Source: Ipomoea triloba (lineage: Eukaryota > Streptophyta > Magnoliopsida > Solanales > Convolvulaceae). Taken from it: a DNA stretch of 64,000 bases. The stretch covers positions 21,682,587 to 21,746,586 of the forward strand of contig NC_044918.1 of NCBI RefSeq assembly GCF_003576645.1, read 5' to 3'. The notes below the pieces were generated by a model. It was not told the DNA's origin. It was given only the letters and a program-made list of their open reading frames with translations, and ran no database searches. The position numbers were made by a program, and so were the translations under genes. This document shows, piece after piece, positions 11,899 to 23,183 of the stretch (position 1 is its first letter; each line of letters begins with the position of its first letter).

Positions 11899-12135
11899 AT
11901 TATTGCATGGACCATGATCCACACAGCTGTGTAAACCATATATAAAAAGTACATTATTTTTTACTGTAGGTACATTATTTTAGAGTACATTATTTTGGTA
12001 CTGAAGGTACATTATTTAATATATACTATCAAATAATGTACCTACCGTACAAAACTAATGTACCTACACTACAAAAATAATGTACTTTTTATTTTTGGTC
12101 CACACAGCTGTGTGGACCATGGTCCATGCAATAAT
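11899..12135. mobile_element. Foldback MITE, 'GGACCATGGTCC' family copy 1
   Basis: Inverted ends ATTATTGCATGGACCATG and CATGGTCCATGCAATAAT, then CACACAGCTGTGT, then repeated GTACATTATTT words that pair across the centre. Related copies lie at 13800-14135, 50417-50656 and 51185-51375. Confidence 0.85.
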
Positions 12136-12205
12136 TTGCCCCTAATGTCTAAGATAAGAAGTCTATAGAAGTAAATGGAAATGGATTTTTGTCCAAAGAG
12201 GAATC

Positions 12206-12825
12206 TTGCATGTCCTTACCTAAATAGAGATTTTGTACCTACCACTTATCAATTAATAATATTATTTTTTCTGAATAATTTTGGTACATTCCTAAACGTA
12301 TATTATCTGCTATTAGACCTTATACTTTGAGCTAGTTTATCAACTATTTCTATAGTTAGAAAATTGAGTCCGATCATAATGTTAATCCAAAATGAATGTC
12401 AGTGGACAAATATTGCATGTCCTCACTTAAATAGGGATTTTGTCCCTAACACTTGATCAAAAAATAATACTATTTTTTTTTGAGTAATTCTGGTACATTC
12501 CTAAATGTATATTAGCTGCTATTCGACCCTATACTTCGGCTAGTTTATCAACTATTTCTATAGTTAGAAAATTGAGCTCCATCGTAATGTTAATCCAAAA
12601 TGAATGTCAGTGGACAAATATTACATGCCCTCACCTAAATAGGAATTTGTCCTTAACACTTGATCAATTAATAATACTATTTTTCTAAGCAATTCTGGTA
12701 CATTCCTAAATGTATATTAGCTGCTATTCAACCCTATCCTATGAGCTAGTTTATCAACTATTTCTATAGTTGGAAAATTGAGCTCCATCATAATGTTAAT
12801 AATCCAAAATGAATGTCATGATCAA
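12206..12825. repeat. 207-bp tandem repeat, three copies
   Basis: Copies start near 12206, 12413 and 12621. Each contains TGGTACATTCCTAAATGTAT, CTAGTTTATCAACTATTTCT and ends with CCAAAATGAATGTCA. Divergence between copies is modest. No coding frame is shared. Confidence 0.9.
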
Positions 12826-13380
12826 TTATATTGTAGTTGTAGACTTGTAGTTAGGTTTCATGCATTAATTTTGCAATGTGTCTTGTTCTGCAGGTTGTTT
12901 GTTTGTTCAAGTAAGTTTAAAATTGAATAATTTTAAATTTTAAAAAAAAATATTTGCAAATAAGTTGTAAGAAATCTGACACATATCTTTTAAAATGTTG
13001 TGTAGTTGAATAAATAGAACAAGTTCACATGGCTATGGTCGGTGCCAACCTTTCTCTATCAACACTAAAATTAAAAATTGATGATATAAGGGTTTTAACT
13101 CAAATATTTAGTTTATGTTTTTGTCAGATATGTGAATGTTCATCCAAAATGAAGATCAAGATCAGTCCTAGTTAGGTTGAAAGTTGAAAGTAATTTTCCC
13201 AACTATTGCTTACTTTTTCGTTTTATAAATATTTTGCGTAATAAAACTTTAATATATAAATGTTAACTACCTTGTAGTTTGATGATATCATCCTTGATTT
13301 TTATATTATTTTCTATAAAGAAGGTCGTAAATACTATAAATATATTAGAGTGTATTAAAAAAACATCAACATAAAAACAT
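12826..13380. other. Non-genic AT-rich sequence
   Basis: Nothing recognisable beyond AT-rich single-copy-looking sequence. Confidence 0.4.
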
Positions 13381-13735
13381 TTAGGGGGCGTTTGGTTCAC
13401 GGAATGTTAGATTACCTTAGGGAATGTTAGATTGCTGGGAATGTTAGATTCCTGTGTTTGGTTTTAAATTGAATTAGGTAAATAAGACAGCGGAAATAAG
13501 ATAAATTGATTAAAATGCCAAAAGCTCAATATTAGGAATAAGATAAGGGAATGTGAGATTACCTAAGAAATCGGGGTGTATCTCACATTCCCTTCCAATA
13601 GCTAAAAACTTCATCGGGAGGTTATGTTACATTCCCTGGGAATGTTACATAACTTGAACCAAACATGGGAATCTTATATTACCAAGCAAATATAATCTTA
13701 GTTATCTTATATAACTTGAACCAAACGCCCCCTTA
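13381..13735. mobile_element. Tourist-like MITE (PIF/Harbinger type)
   Basis: The element occupies 13384-13732 (349 bp). Inverted ends GGGGGCGTTTGGTTCA and TGAACCAAACGCCCCC are perfect for 16 bp. It is flanked by TTA at 13381-13383 and 13733-13735. A TTA duplication with G-rich inverted ends is diagnostic of PIF/Harbinger-derived Tourist MITEs. No coding capacity. Confidence 0.9.
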
Positions 13736-13799
13736 ATGTATACTAGCTGTTTTTTTTTTTTTTGGTTGAAAGTATATATTGAGATTTGAAACAAAGGCA

Positions 13800-14135
13800 A
13801 ATTATTGTGTGAATCATGGTCCACGCAACTGTGTGGCTGTGTCACCTGTGTGGACCACGGTCGAAAATGATATCGTTAAATTTTATGAGTTAGAATAATG
13901 TATATTATGTATTTGAATAATGTATATTATTTATAATAATGGAACTTCTGGGTAAGAAAATAGACATTATGCTTTATAATATTGTATATTATATGTTAGA
14001 ATAATGTACTAGAATAATAAAACTTCTGGAGTAAGATAATGTACATTATGTGTTAGAATAATATAATTTATGTGTTAAAATAATATACATCATGAATTAT
14101 AAAAATGTATATTGGACTATGGTCCATACAATAAC
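13800..14135. mobile_element. Foldback MITE, 'GGACCATGGTCC' family, diverged copy 2
   Basis: Starts ATTATTGTGTGAATCATGGT and ends GGTCCATACAATAAC. The interior has repeated AATAATGTATATTATGT words. Same end type as the element at 11899 but a different interior. Confidence 0.65.
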
Positions 14136-14499
14136 TATTGGACTATATTGGTGGACTTAGTTAAGTTAGCTAATTTTTTTGAATCTTTATTGGGCTTTAA
14201 AGTTTAAAAGTATTGTAGGCCTGAATTGAAAATGTTGTTTGGGTTCATTGTGTGGTTTTGAAGAAAAAAATAATAAAGCCAGCTTAGAAAAGAATAGTTT
14301 CAGACTTTCAGCTTAAATGTTACACTGAAATAAAATAATAGGTTGCTCAATTTTTATTTACAAAAATACATTTTAATTGCTTTTATCTCCTTAAATATAA
14401 ATATAAAATATTAAAATAGTTATATATACTTGGGCAAATGCTAATATCAAAATAAACATATGCTATTTTGATTATTCATCTATTATTAGGGTCTTTAGT

Positions 14500-14790
14500 A
14501 TTGGTGTTAGCGAACATAGCGTTCGGTAATGTACTTGTATTTGTGTTCGACAAGCATTCGTTTATTAAGGTAAACAAACATAAATGAACAAATTTTAGAA
14601 CTCGTTTAATAAACGAATAGAGTCTGAACATTTGTAGGTTTGTTTGCTAAGAGCTCGTGAACAATCTCGTTAGTGTTCGTTTAATAATGTTCATGAACAA
14701 GCTTGTTTAGTGTTCGTTTAATAACGTTCACGAACATGCTCGTTTAGTGTTCGTTTAAAATTGTTCGCGAACAAACTCATTTAAATACAA
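14500..14790. repeat. Minisatellite of TTCGTTTAATAA...GTTCATGAACAAGC units
   Basis: About three degenerate 37-39-bp units, each with AGTGTTCGTTTAATAA followed by a small palindrome (GTTCATGAAC, GTTCACGAAC, GTTCGCGAAC). The palindrome core varies at its two central bases while staying symmetrical. Confidence 0.8.
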
Positions 14791-14912
14791 TTTATTTTAT
14801 TTTATTTTAATATACTAGTAATCTAGTATACTACATTAGTACTTTAGTTTAGGCATTAAGCGGAGCCTTTCTTTTTTGCTTTTATCTTTTATCTTTTTTG
14901 GAATTTTACTTT

Positions 14913-16545
14913 TGTTGGAAAAAATAGCTTTAAAATGACATTTTAAGTGGTCATTTTGTGATACAAATATAAGTGGGGTCCACATCCGATTTGGGTCGGG
15001 TTAAAGTGGATTTAGATTTTTCGTAGTTAGACGAAGAGATTGATATATTGTACGCTCAAAATGAATAATGGGTGAATGAGAAATTGGTTATCAAAGTAGA
15101 CACATTTGAGATTGAATTTGAATGCGGAAAATCTTAAGTAGCTTTGTCCACATTGGTTGGGAAAGTGGGGTTGCACCACTATTTATACAAGGGCCTTTTT
15201 ATGGCATATTGACTTGTATAGCATAGAGGCTCTCTCTAGCGCGTAGGGGGGGGGGGTGCAAATCAAATCCCAGGTTGAGCAGTTGATTTGTCGAAACTAG
15301 GAATGTTTGTTGGTAAGGGGTATGTAACTAATGGGCTTTTTAAGTTCAATGTAATGCATGTTATCATCAATAGAAGCAATGTTAATTCTGTTTACTTGCT
15401 TGAGTCTAGGAATGTTTGTTGGTAAGGGGTATGTAACTAACGGGTTTTTTAAGGTCAATGTAATGCATGTTATGATCAATAGAAGCAATGTTAATTCTGT
15501 TTACTTTCTTGAGTATTCCAATTTGTGGCATGGTAGACTAGGTCAAGTTAATTTTAATCCTATGCGTAGATTAATTAGCATGAACCATATTCCTATGTTT
15601 CAAATTAACACAAATAACAAGTGTGAAATTTGTGTTGAGACAAAACTAATGAAAGCACCTTTCAAATCGGTTGAAAGGCAAACTGAGCCACTTGAAATAA
15701 TTTGTTGTGACTTGTGCGATTTTAGATCGGTACAAACCAGAGGTGGTAATAAATAGTTTATCAGGTTTATAGATGATTGCACACTGTTTTGCTATGTGTA
15801 TTTGCTGAAAAGCAAAGACGAAGCCATGCAAAAATTCGTTCTTTATAAGAATGAAGTGGAAAACCAACTTAATCGAAAGATTAAAAAGGTTAGAAGCGAT
15901 AGAGGTGGTAAGTATGAAGCACCCATCAGTGACTTCTGTGCAAGTGTAGGTATCATACACGAGCGTAAACACCTTACGCACCTCAATTGAACAGTGTTGC
16001 CGAACGAAAGAGTCGTACATTGAAAGAGATGATGAATGTGATGCTTATAAGTTCGGGCATACCTTAGAGCATGTGGGGTGAAGCGATTTTGACAAGTAAT
16101 TACCTGCTAAATAAAGTACCCCGTAAGAAGCCCGATAAGACTCCTTATGAGTTGTGGAAAGGTAGGAAACCTTCCTATCAATACCTCAAAGTGTGGGGGT
16201 GTCTTGCCAAAGTTTTGGTACCAACACCTAAGAAAATAAAGATAGGTCCAAAGACCATGGATTGTATCTTTATTGGCTATACATAATAGTAGTGCTTATC
16301 GGTTCTTAGTACACGAGTCCCTTAATTCGGATGTACATAAGAACACAATAATTGAATCAAGGAATGCATCTTTTTTTGAAAATGTATTTCCTTATAGGTC
16401 CAGTGAGGGACCAAGTACGTCAAAACGGACGTTTGACGAAGATATGGATAATGATAGCGGGAATTTTGAGAAAGAACCCGAGCTCGAGCCTAGACACGGT
16501 AAGCAAGCGAGAGTTAAAAAAATCATTTGGTCATGATTTTCTAAC
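14913..16545 (+). pseudogene. Degenerate Copia retrotransposon (integrase part) with possible 5-prime LTR
   Basis: 14913-15240 looks like an LTR: it starts TGTTGGAA and has a TATA-like CTATTTATACAAG. A diverged copy of part of it lies at about 56940-57180. From 15514 the plus strand encodes a broken Copia polyprotein. There is a GAG-pre-integrase motif (LWHGRLGQVN, then C-x2-C), then integrase segments with RFIDDCT and RSDRGGKY, then a downstream integrase piece with MWGEAILTSNYLLNKVP. A TAG stop at about 15754, a frameshift near 15975, and further stops break the frame. Protease, RT and RNase H are missing. Clearly inactive. Confidence 0.85.
15297..15514 (+). repeat. 109-bp tandem duplication inside the broken Copia
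   Basis: Two copies, starting at 15297 and 15406, share CTAGGAATGTTTGTTGGTAA and AATAGAAGCAATGTTAATTC with only a few substitutions. The duplication happened after the element lost function or contributed to its loss. Confidence 0.9.
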
Positions 16546-16962
16546 TTACTTGTTAGAATATGATTCTAGTACTCTAATTTGTTTGATAGAAAATAACCCA
16601 ATTGATTTGTTCCTGTTTTTTTTTTTTTTTAAATTTAATTTTAATTAATTAATTTATTTAAAATTATTTTAAAATATTATTTTTAAAGTTGGTAACCGGA
16701 AAATCAAGTCATCAAGTCACTTTGGGTTAATTTGCATGAATTTGTGTAGTTCAGGAACCCAATTGCGTTGTTTTTGAATTCGATGGCCTAATTACAATTT
16801 CGCTTGTAGTTCGGTGGCCTATTTGACTCTTATTCCTATATTTTTAAATATATTTTTCCCCCTTTTCTCTATTTTCTCTCTTCATAGAGTTCTCGGCGGT
16901 GCACCGCAGTATAAGCATTTGCACTTCCTTCCCTTTTCTCCAAGTTTGTTTTCGCTTGAATT
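16546..16962 (+). promoter_or_regulatory. Upstream region of the UBA gene
   Basis: Holds AT-rich sequence and a TATA-like TATATTTTTAAATATATT at about 16837-16856, then a pyrimidine-rich leader before the ATG at 16963. The position about 110-125 bp before the start codon suits a core promoter, but no element is proven. Confidence 0.35.
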
Positions 16963-19238
16963 ATGGCCTTCCCGCCGTCTTCCACTGCACCGCCTCCACA
17001 ACCCGCCCAACCTCATCGCCCCTCCGCCCTCTACCCTAGGATCAGTCAATTCTCGGCCAACCCCATTGCTGCCGGTAACCCCACTATTTCTCCTTCATCT
17101 ACTGGTAAGTCTCTCTCTCTCTCTCTCTCTCTATGTAATATATATATTTCTGAATTCTGTTGAATTCCATGTGTGTTCGTTCTCTGAATTCTTTTGCAGT
17201 TGGAATCGGCATCAGAGTTGCATTGAAACCGGAGTATCGGATGACACCTCTGGTATGAATTCTATTTATGTCGATTATCTTGTCATCTAGGTTAAATGGC
17301 TAATCAAGGAGCACCGTGGATGTTTAGCCGTAGGGTCAGAGTGTGCTTATTCTTTGTGTTTAAGTTAATTGTTAGATCAACTAGGCTCTATGCAAGTTCT
17401 GATGTATGATACTGTCTGTTTGTTCATGTTTGCTATTCAATTGATAATAATAAAAGCATTATTAGACTGATTGGTAGGTGTTAATGTTTCTATAAGCATT
17501 ACATTGTGGATGTAGTAAAAAGTTTGGAAGTAGTAAGTGACACTTGCCATGTATTGTAATTCTTTTTTCTTTTAATGTTGTTAATTTTTAGATTTAGTGA
17601 TTTTTTTTTTGTTATTAACAAAAAACTGATGAATTTGTTGGTTCCTTGCAGCCTCATTTGTCCCCACAACTTGAAGATGTCCCTCGAAGTGTTTTCAACT
17701 TTGAATTTGATGTAGAGAGAAAGATTTTGGCTGAAGCAAAGAAGGATAACCCAAATTGTAGTGAGCTTACTCTGGGAAATATTCCTCAGGAAAGAACAGA
17801 CCAAACTGATCCAGTGAGTTTCATCTTTCCTATGATTAGTGTTGTCTTGGCAAAACTAAGAGAATATTGGAATTAAATGCAGCATGTGGTGTATTAATTT
17901 AAAGCCATAAAAGAGAAAGGGTTGGATGAATGTTTCCATGTGGTGATTTTATTATTGATAGAGACACTGCATAATTTAGTATTTGAAAAATTTTTCCAAA
18001 TTTCTAGTAGGAAAATGGAAAAATGGAAAACGTGTTTAGATGGAAAATAGTTTTACAAGTTCTCCAACCCTATAGAGACAATGCATATTTAGTATTTGGA
18101 ATTTTTGGATGATTGTTCCATGTGATGACTTTATTATTGATAGAGACAATACATATTTAGAGACTGACCTCTCCCCTCCCTGGTATGTTTGCACCGGCAC
18201 TTGCTGCCCTTTGAAATGCATGTTCTGTTCTAGTGAACCATTTCTAACCTTTGAGATTGAAAGTATATCTTGTTTCACTTAAATGTAGGGTTCCTCTGAA
18301 GATCCCATTGTGAATACATACATTGCGTCTGGCCTGAATAGAGAAGCTGTGCCTCTTGCAGTTGCAAATTACGGAGACAATCCAACCAAGGTATTGTCTC
18401 TATCGTTTTATTTTATATTTCGTTTTAAATTGCTGCACATCAATCCTCATTTTGCATGATTTGGTGCTTGCTGAGGCCTTGAGGGCATTTCCAGTTTTTG
18501 TGGTCTAAGTCACTGGCCTTGAGTCATTGACTACGGGTAGAAAGAGATTTGGAGTTGGGTAGAGAGAGTGCAATACTGTCTTCTATAGATAATTTGTCTT
18601 CTACAAGTTTTGACGTGAAAGGCTTTAATTCTAACGTACGAAAACAATTGGAGTACATTAAATATCAAAATAAAAATCTATAATATATGTTCTTCACATT
18701 TATGTATCTTCAGTATAGTTCATCATACATGTTTACCATTTAAATCCATGAAGCACAATCATCAAAAACTTTCATTTCAAAATACAGAGTCAAAGGGCAT
18801 TGATTTCACTAGACTCAAACTTGCAATCTATTTGGTTTGCCAAATTTCTAGAAACAGTTGTTGGGCTGGCTGCATTCAGGAGATTAAATGGCTCTGTGTG
18901 GTAGCTCTTATTTTAGAGTTTGTAACTTATTTTTGAACTTATAGCTTATTTTAAACTACAAATAAGCTATAAGTCCTGTTTGGTAAAACATAGATAGCTT
19001 AAAATAATAGTTTATTTTGAAAGGCTATTTTAAATAGTGTTCTTTTTTTTTTTCCGAAAACATTTTAAATAGTGTTCTAAATGATTGAACTGTGGTTTTT
19101 CAGGTGAAGGAATTTGTTGAGCAGTATAGTCGGGTGAAAGATATGGGATTCTCATCGAATGATGTAGCTGAGTCCTTGCTCTTATTTCACAATGATATCG
19201 ATCAGGCTTTGCAACACCTGCTTAGCCATCCGTCCTAA
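16963..19238 (+). CDS. UBA-domain protein (197 aa, five exons)
   Basis: Exons: 16963-17104, 17200-17252, 17652-17813, 18289-18390, 19104-19238. All junctions are GT..AG and the frame is continuous (594 nt with stop). The N-terminus (residues 1-47) is rich in Pro and Ser. The middle, with LEDVPRSVFNFEFDVERKIL, is conserved-looking but unrecognised. The last exon (residues 154-197) is a UBA-type three-helix domain with the hallmark MGF loop (KDMGFSSNDVAESLL) and a C-terminal helix ending LQHLL. UBA domains bind ubiquitin, so a role as an adaptor in ubiquitin-dependent trafficking or degradation is inferred. No membrane segment or enzyme domain is visible. Intron 1 begins with a CT microsatellite directly after the donor. 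Intron 3 holds locally duplicated words (TTATTGATAGAGACA). I cannot name an exact orthologue. Confidence 0.88.
17109..17134 (+). repeat. CT microsatellite in UBA-gene intron 1
   Basis: A run of TCTCTC directly after the GTAAGT donor. A length-variable marker, with possible effects on splicing only by inference. Confidence 0.9.
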
Positions 19239-19802
19239 TCATGTTGGGAGGTCCACAAATTTGTGCACCCACCTTCAATATACATATTTAGAGAGGCTAG
19301 AGGCTAAGCACTGTCCATTTTTTGTCCATAATAGGGTTGACTCACGTTAAATAGCTGGTATTTGGACATGTGATTACTTTGTTTTGTATTTGATTGTCAG
19401 GGTTTTTTTTAATAAGCATTTTTATTCAATTAACATTTTGATTATATTTAGTTATTAGTATTTTTTTGGTGTTATTGAAAGACTCACAAGATTCACCATT
19501 ATAATCTGACTCTCCGTAAGTTGAAGTGCCAACAACATTAAGTAACATAAGCTGTTGAAAGCAACATTAGCCGTGAACAGATCTCTACTAGAATTTCACC
19601 GCCTATGCCCTGAAGGGTTCACAAACCATTTGTCTTCCTTGCTTTCAAAAATAATGAATATCTAAAAGAATGACTAACTCATCATCAAACATTAGTCATT
19701 TTGTCACATACTTGACACAAAATCTTAGAAATTACTTAATAAGTCTAGTCAACTTGAAAATTAATCTATCATAGTGATTTCGACACACTTGTTCTCATCC
19801 CT
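19239..19802. other. 3-prime flank of the UBA gene
   Basis: Likely 3-prime UTR and AT-rich spacer. No further gene seen. Confidence 0.4.
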
Positions 19803-20046
19803 CAATACTTATGGACAAATGCCCGTAATGGCAGCCTGAGTGGCAAGACCAAGACGCTCGCGGCCGTGAGGTCCTGAGTTCGAAACCGTCTGCCACCCGG
19901 GTTTGAGCCGGTCAGCTATGGGCAACCTAGGCTGGTTAACCTCCTTGTGGTCCTTTGCCGGCTAGGATCACAGGGCGAGGGTTTACTCACATATTCGGAA
20001 GAGGAGTGGGGTTTGCCTCGATAAAACCCAATACTTATGGACAAAT
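19803..20046 (+). mobile_element. tRNA-derived SINE with 18-bp target duplication
   Basis: SINE body 19821-20028 (208 bp), flanked by perfect direct repeats CAATACTTATGGACAAAT at 19803-19820 and 20029-20046. The head carries pol III promoter-like boxes: box A GCCTGAGTGGCAAG and box B GAGTTCGAAACC. Long target duplications and internal boxes A and B show LINE-mediated retroposition of a pol III transcript. The 3-prime end is CGATAAAACC rather than long poly(A). Short open frames across it are not genes. Confidence 0.92.
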
Positions 20047-21858
20047 TAAAGGAGGAAAGAAGTCCAATCATTTGCTGTTTGCATGCCAACTTAGTCACTC
20101 TCAAGTTACCAATTGCATCTCATACTCCTCATCCAATCGACAACACTTAACCATCAAAAAAACAAAAGTATTTTTGTTGGGACAATATAATATTACTATT
20201 TATGTAGAAGTTTTAAATAGAATTGAATAACAATATCAAAAATAAATAAAGAGGTATTTTCAATTCTGTGCCTTTGTCTTGTACTTGTTTCGTTTCTTTT
20301 AATATTTCGTCTTACATATGCATCATAAAACTGATAGGCCGGACTAATAACGTAACTTGTCGGTGCAACATAAATGAAGCTAGCTAGCTAGCTAGTGCTA
20401 GGCTGTAGAAAAACATATGAACATACATCAGCAAGTATATTAATGGGATTTGCATGAAAGTCAAATATGTATAGTATATAGTATTATGGTAGTAGGATAT
20501 GTCCCGGTTGGCATGCGGCTAGCTTGTTAACAAGATCTTTATTTAAATTTAATTTTTAAATTAGAAATGAGTTATGTTGGATTAATTAGTAAACATAGCT
20601 TTCAAACTAACGCAGGTGTAATTGTATGAGAGGTGGCGTGCTGATTACCGGCCGAATAATATGTAGAATCCATGTGAGATCATCCTGCACCTTCTCCCAC
20701 CGCTAATACATTATATTATTTCTAATATTAATTTCCCTCATATATATATTACTAACTTCAACATCATCATTGTACGTGTGTAAAGCTACATATACATACA
20801 TTTGATTTGAATTAATTATTAAAATTATGGAAGCTGTAAACAAGCACTAAGCATGTTGTTACTACTAATATTGTCCTCATCAATATATATAATCATCACT
20901 CCCCGATGGGGTTTGGTGAGACTTGCAATTTATTTTCTTCCATAACTTTATAAAGTGATAAATTTCAAGAAATTTCAATTTCTCTATTTAAAAGCAAATT
21001 TTAGGGTGCGTTTAGAAATCAGAAAAATGACTTCTGAAAAATATTTTAGAGGATCGGTCCTATATCGACGATTGGTGGTATGCGTAGGAAAATATGCTTC
21101 GTATTTCCCTGACGAATGGAGAAAAGCAAAACCCACAAAAGGTTAAATAAGAAGAAAATAACCTATGAAAGGTTATAAATCTGGAAAAACAAAAGGGACG
21201 AACGAGGATGGTATTTTGGGTAGGTTGTAAGTACGAGTCGAGTTACACTCTCTCCTTAAAACCTTATTTACCGTCTCCCGGGGTGCTAGAAGCGTTGCGG
21301 TCTAGGTTTCCCAAGATAAAACGTACTACGATTCTAATGTTTGAGCACTAAAACTTAGAACCCGGTGAACGAGAACGCGACTTTGATCACAGTTTGGCAA
21401 AGAAAGGGGTAGAAGCAGAGTTTCGAGAGAGAAAATAAGTTTTCGTTGTTGTGTAAAATCTGTTGCTCTACCTTCAACATATATAGGAGTTGTAGGATTA
21501 AATAACATTTAATCATGACATTAATATGATAATTAAATCAGACTTATAAACCCTGTAACAGCAGACCATTACCTGAGAATTAATTTAGAAAATTAAAATC
21601 GGAATCAATTCGAAATTAATTCCGTAACAAATGAATTAAGACTCTGAACGGTTACAGTCCAAATCGTACACGAGACGAGACGAGAAAACGAGGAGTTATT
21701 CATTCTGCCCATGATTCGCGCTACTAGAAGGTCGAACTATTAACCATTCTGGTTCACGAGTCATGCTAAGGCCGAACCATTATGGTTCACTCGAGTCGTG
21801 CGTACGTAATGTGGTACCCGCAAGGCCAGTCAATTTTCGAACTAAATACAAAATTCTT
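20047..21858. other. Non-genic interval
   Basis: No gene recognised. 20380-20400 is a GCTAGCTA run. 20990-21840 has a GC-richer character (GAACCATTATGGTTCAC-type palindromes, repeated ACGAGACGAGACGAGA) and may be LTR or transposon debris, but I see no termini. Confidence 0.4.
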
Positions 21859-22019
21859 CTTTTTTAGTACTACTGACTCTGTTACAATGTAATATCTGTT
21901 CATAGTTACTTTCTCAACCTACTGAAGCACAAAGAGTTAACAGTTGAACACACTCCCATCATCCATGTAGGAGTGTTTCCGGGACATCGGGTGCCACTAG
22001 ACCACAAGGTCTTTGGCAT
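21859..22019 (-). mobile_element. SINE family A, near full-length copy
   Basis: Minus-strand copy running from the CCAAAGACCTTGTGGTCTAG head at 22019 to a TGTAACAGAGTCAGTAGTAC tail and a short A run at 21859 (T on the plus strand). About 160 bp. Confidence 0.75.
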
Positions 22020-23183
22020 TGACAGTAAATTTGGTAAGAAATTATAAATGTGCACCATAAAGAACAACAAACGAAAACATTTAGTGTCACTTATACCATT
22101 AATAAATTTTTAATTCATGTTAAGCACTCATGTTAAAATAAAGGTCAAAACGAAAAATTTTAAAAGTAACATTAGAAAAAAAAAAGTGTAAAGAAACAAC
22201 ACTTATAACACAAAGTACAAGCTACGAACACTTAGTATAATTTATACTACTAATATAATTTTCATTTCAGTTAAGGACTAATATTATTGCCTCTTAGAGA
22301 TTAGGGATTACTGGATTAGGGATTAGAGATTTCACTTAAATTCATGTAAGTAATATTTTATTGGTATATTTAGTCCAATTACCATTTACCAGAGCAAAAG
22401 TCGTTTTCCGTATTAATTGTGCATTGTGTGCACGTGTATTTCCCACAAACTTCGCGCTCTCCATAACTAAAACCCCACTTGCCCTTCTGTTTCATAACGT
22501 TTTCGGTCATTCATTTCCTGTCCCCACCCCACCCCCACCCCCACCCCCACCTATCATCATAATTCATAATCCCACTGTTCTGCTACTCTCTTCTGTCTCT
22601 AACAATAACTAAATTCTTCATTTTCACCTTTCAATTTTCCAGAATTCTTCAAGCTTAGCTTATTGATTCATGCCTCCTCCTCAGCTTCATATACCTTTCT
22701 TCCCTTTGATGTGATCTGGAGAATTCTTTTTTTTTCAGGTGAATTCCATCACGTTTCTTTTCTTAGCTCAATTTTGCATTGTTTGGTTTGCTCTAATTGG
22801 ATTTTGGAAGTGAAATGTGCAAATATTTAAATTTCGGTTATATATAGTCTCTTTTTGGGTGTAAATGAAGGAAGACTGGAGAATTGCTTTTTAGCTGTTT
22901 ATTGTAGAAATTAAATGATCAGTACTCAGTAAAGGGAGGTGGAAGAATCTCTTTGTTTCTGATCGTTGTTTTGCATTGAAAAGTTGAAACCTAACGTTTA
23001 CTTTGCTTTGTTGACCGAAACGGTTTCCTCTGTGTGCACGTAACGTTAACTGCTCTTTAGTTTTAGTGGAAATTATTTATTTATGGCTGACAATTAGTCA
23101 TAGCCTTTAATTTGCATTCTGTGACTTATATCTTCTCTGGAATTCTTGTGTTTTTACTTTAGTTCAGAGAAGAGAAGGAGAGA
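22020..23183 (+). promoter_or_regulatory. Upstream and leader region of the LRR receptor kinase
   Basis: Contains a C-rich CCCCCACC microsatellite (22518-22550), pyrimidine-rich leader-like sequence from about 22560, and a TTTTTTTTTCAG tract at 22729-22738 that could be the acceptor of a 5-prime UTR intron. The transcription start cannot be fixed from sequence. Confidence 0.35.

Noticed and set aside
15646..16020. 124-aa minus-strand frame
   Set aside because: Antisense to the recognisable Copia integrase fragment.
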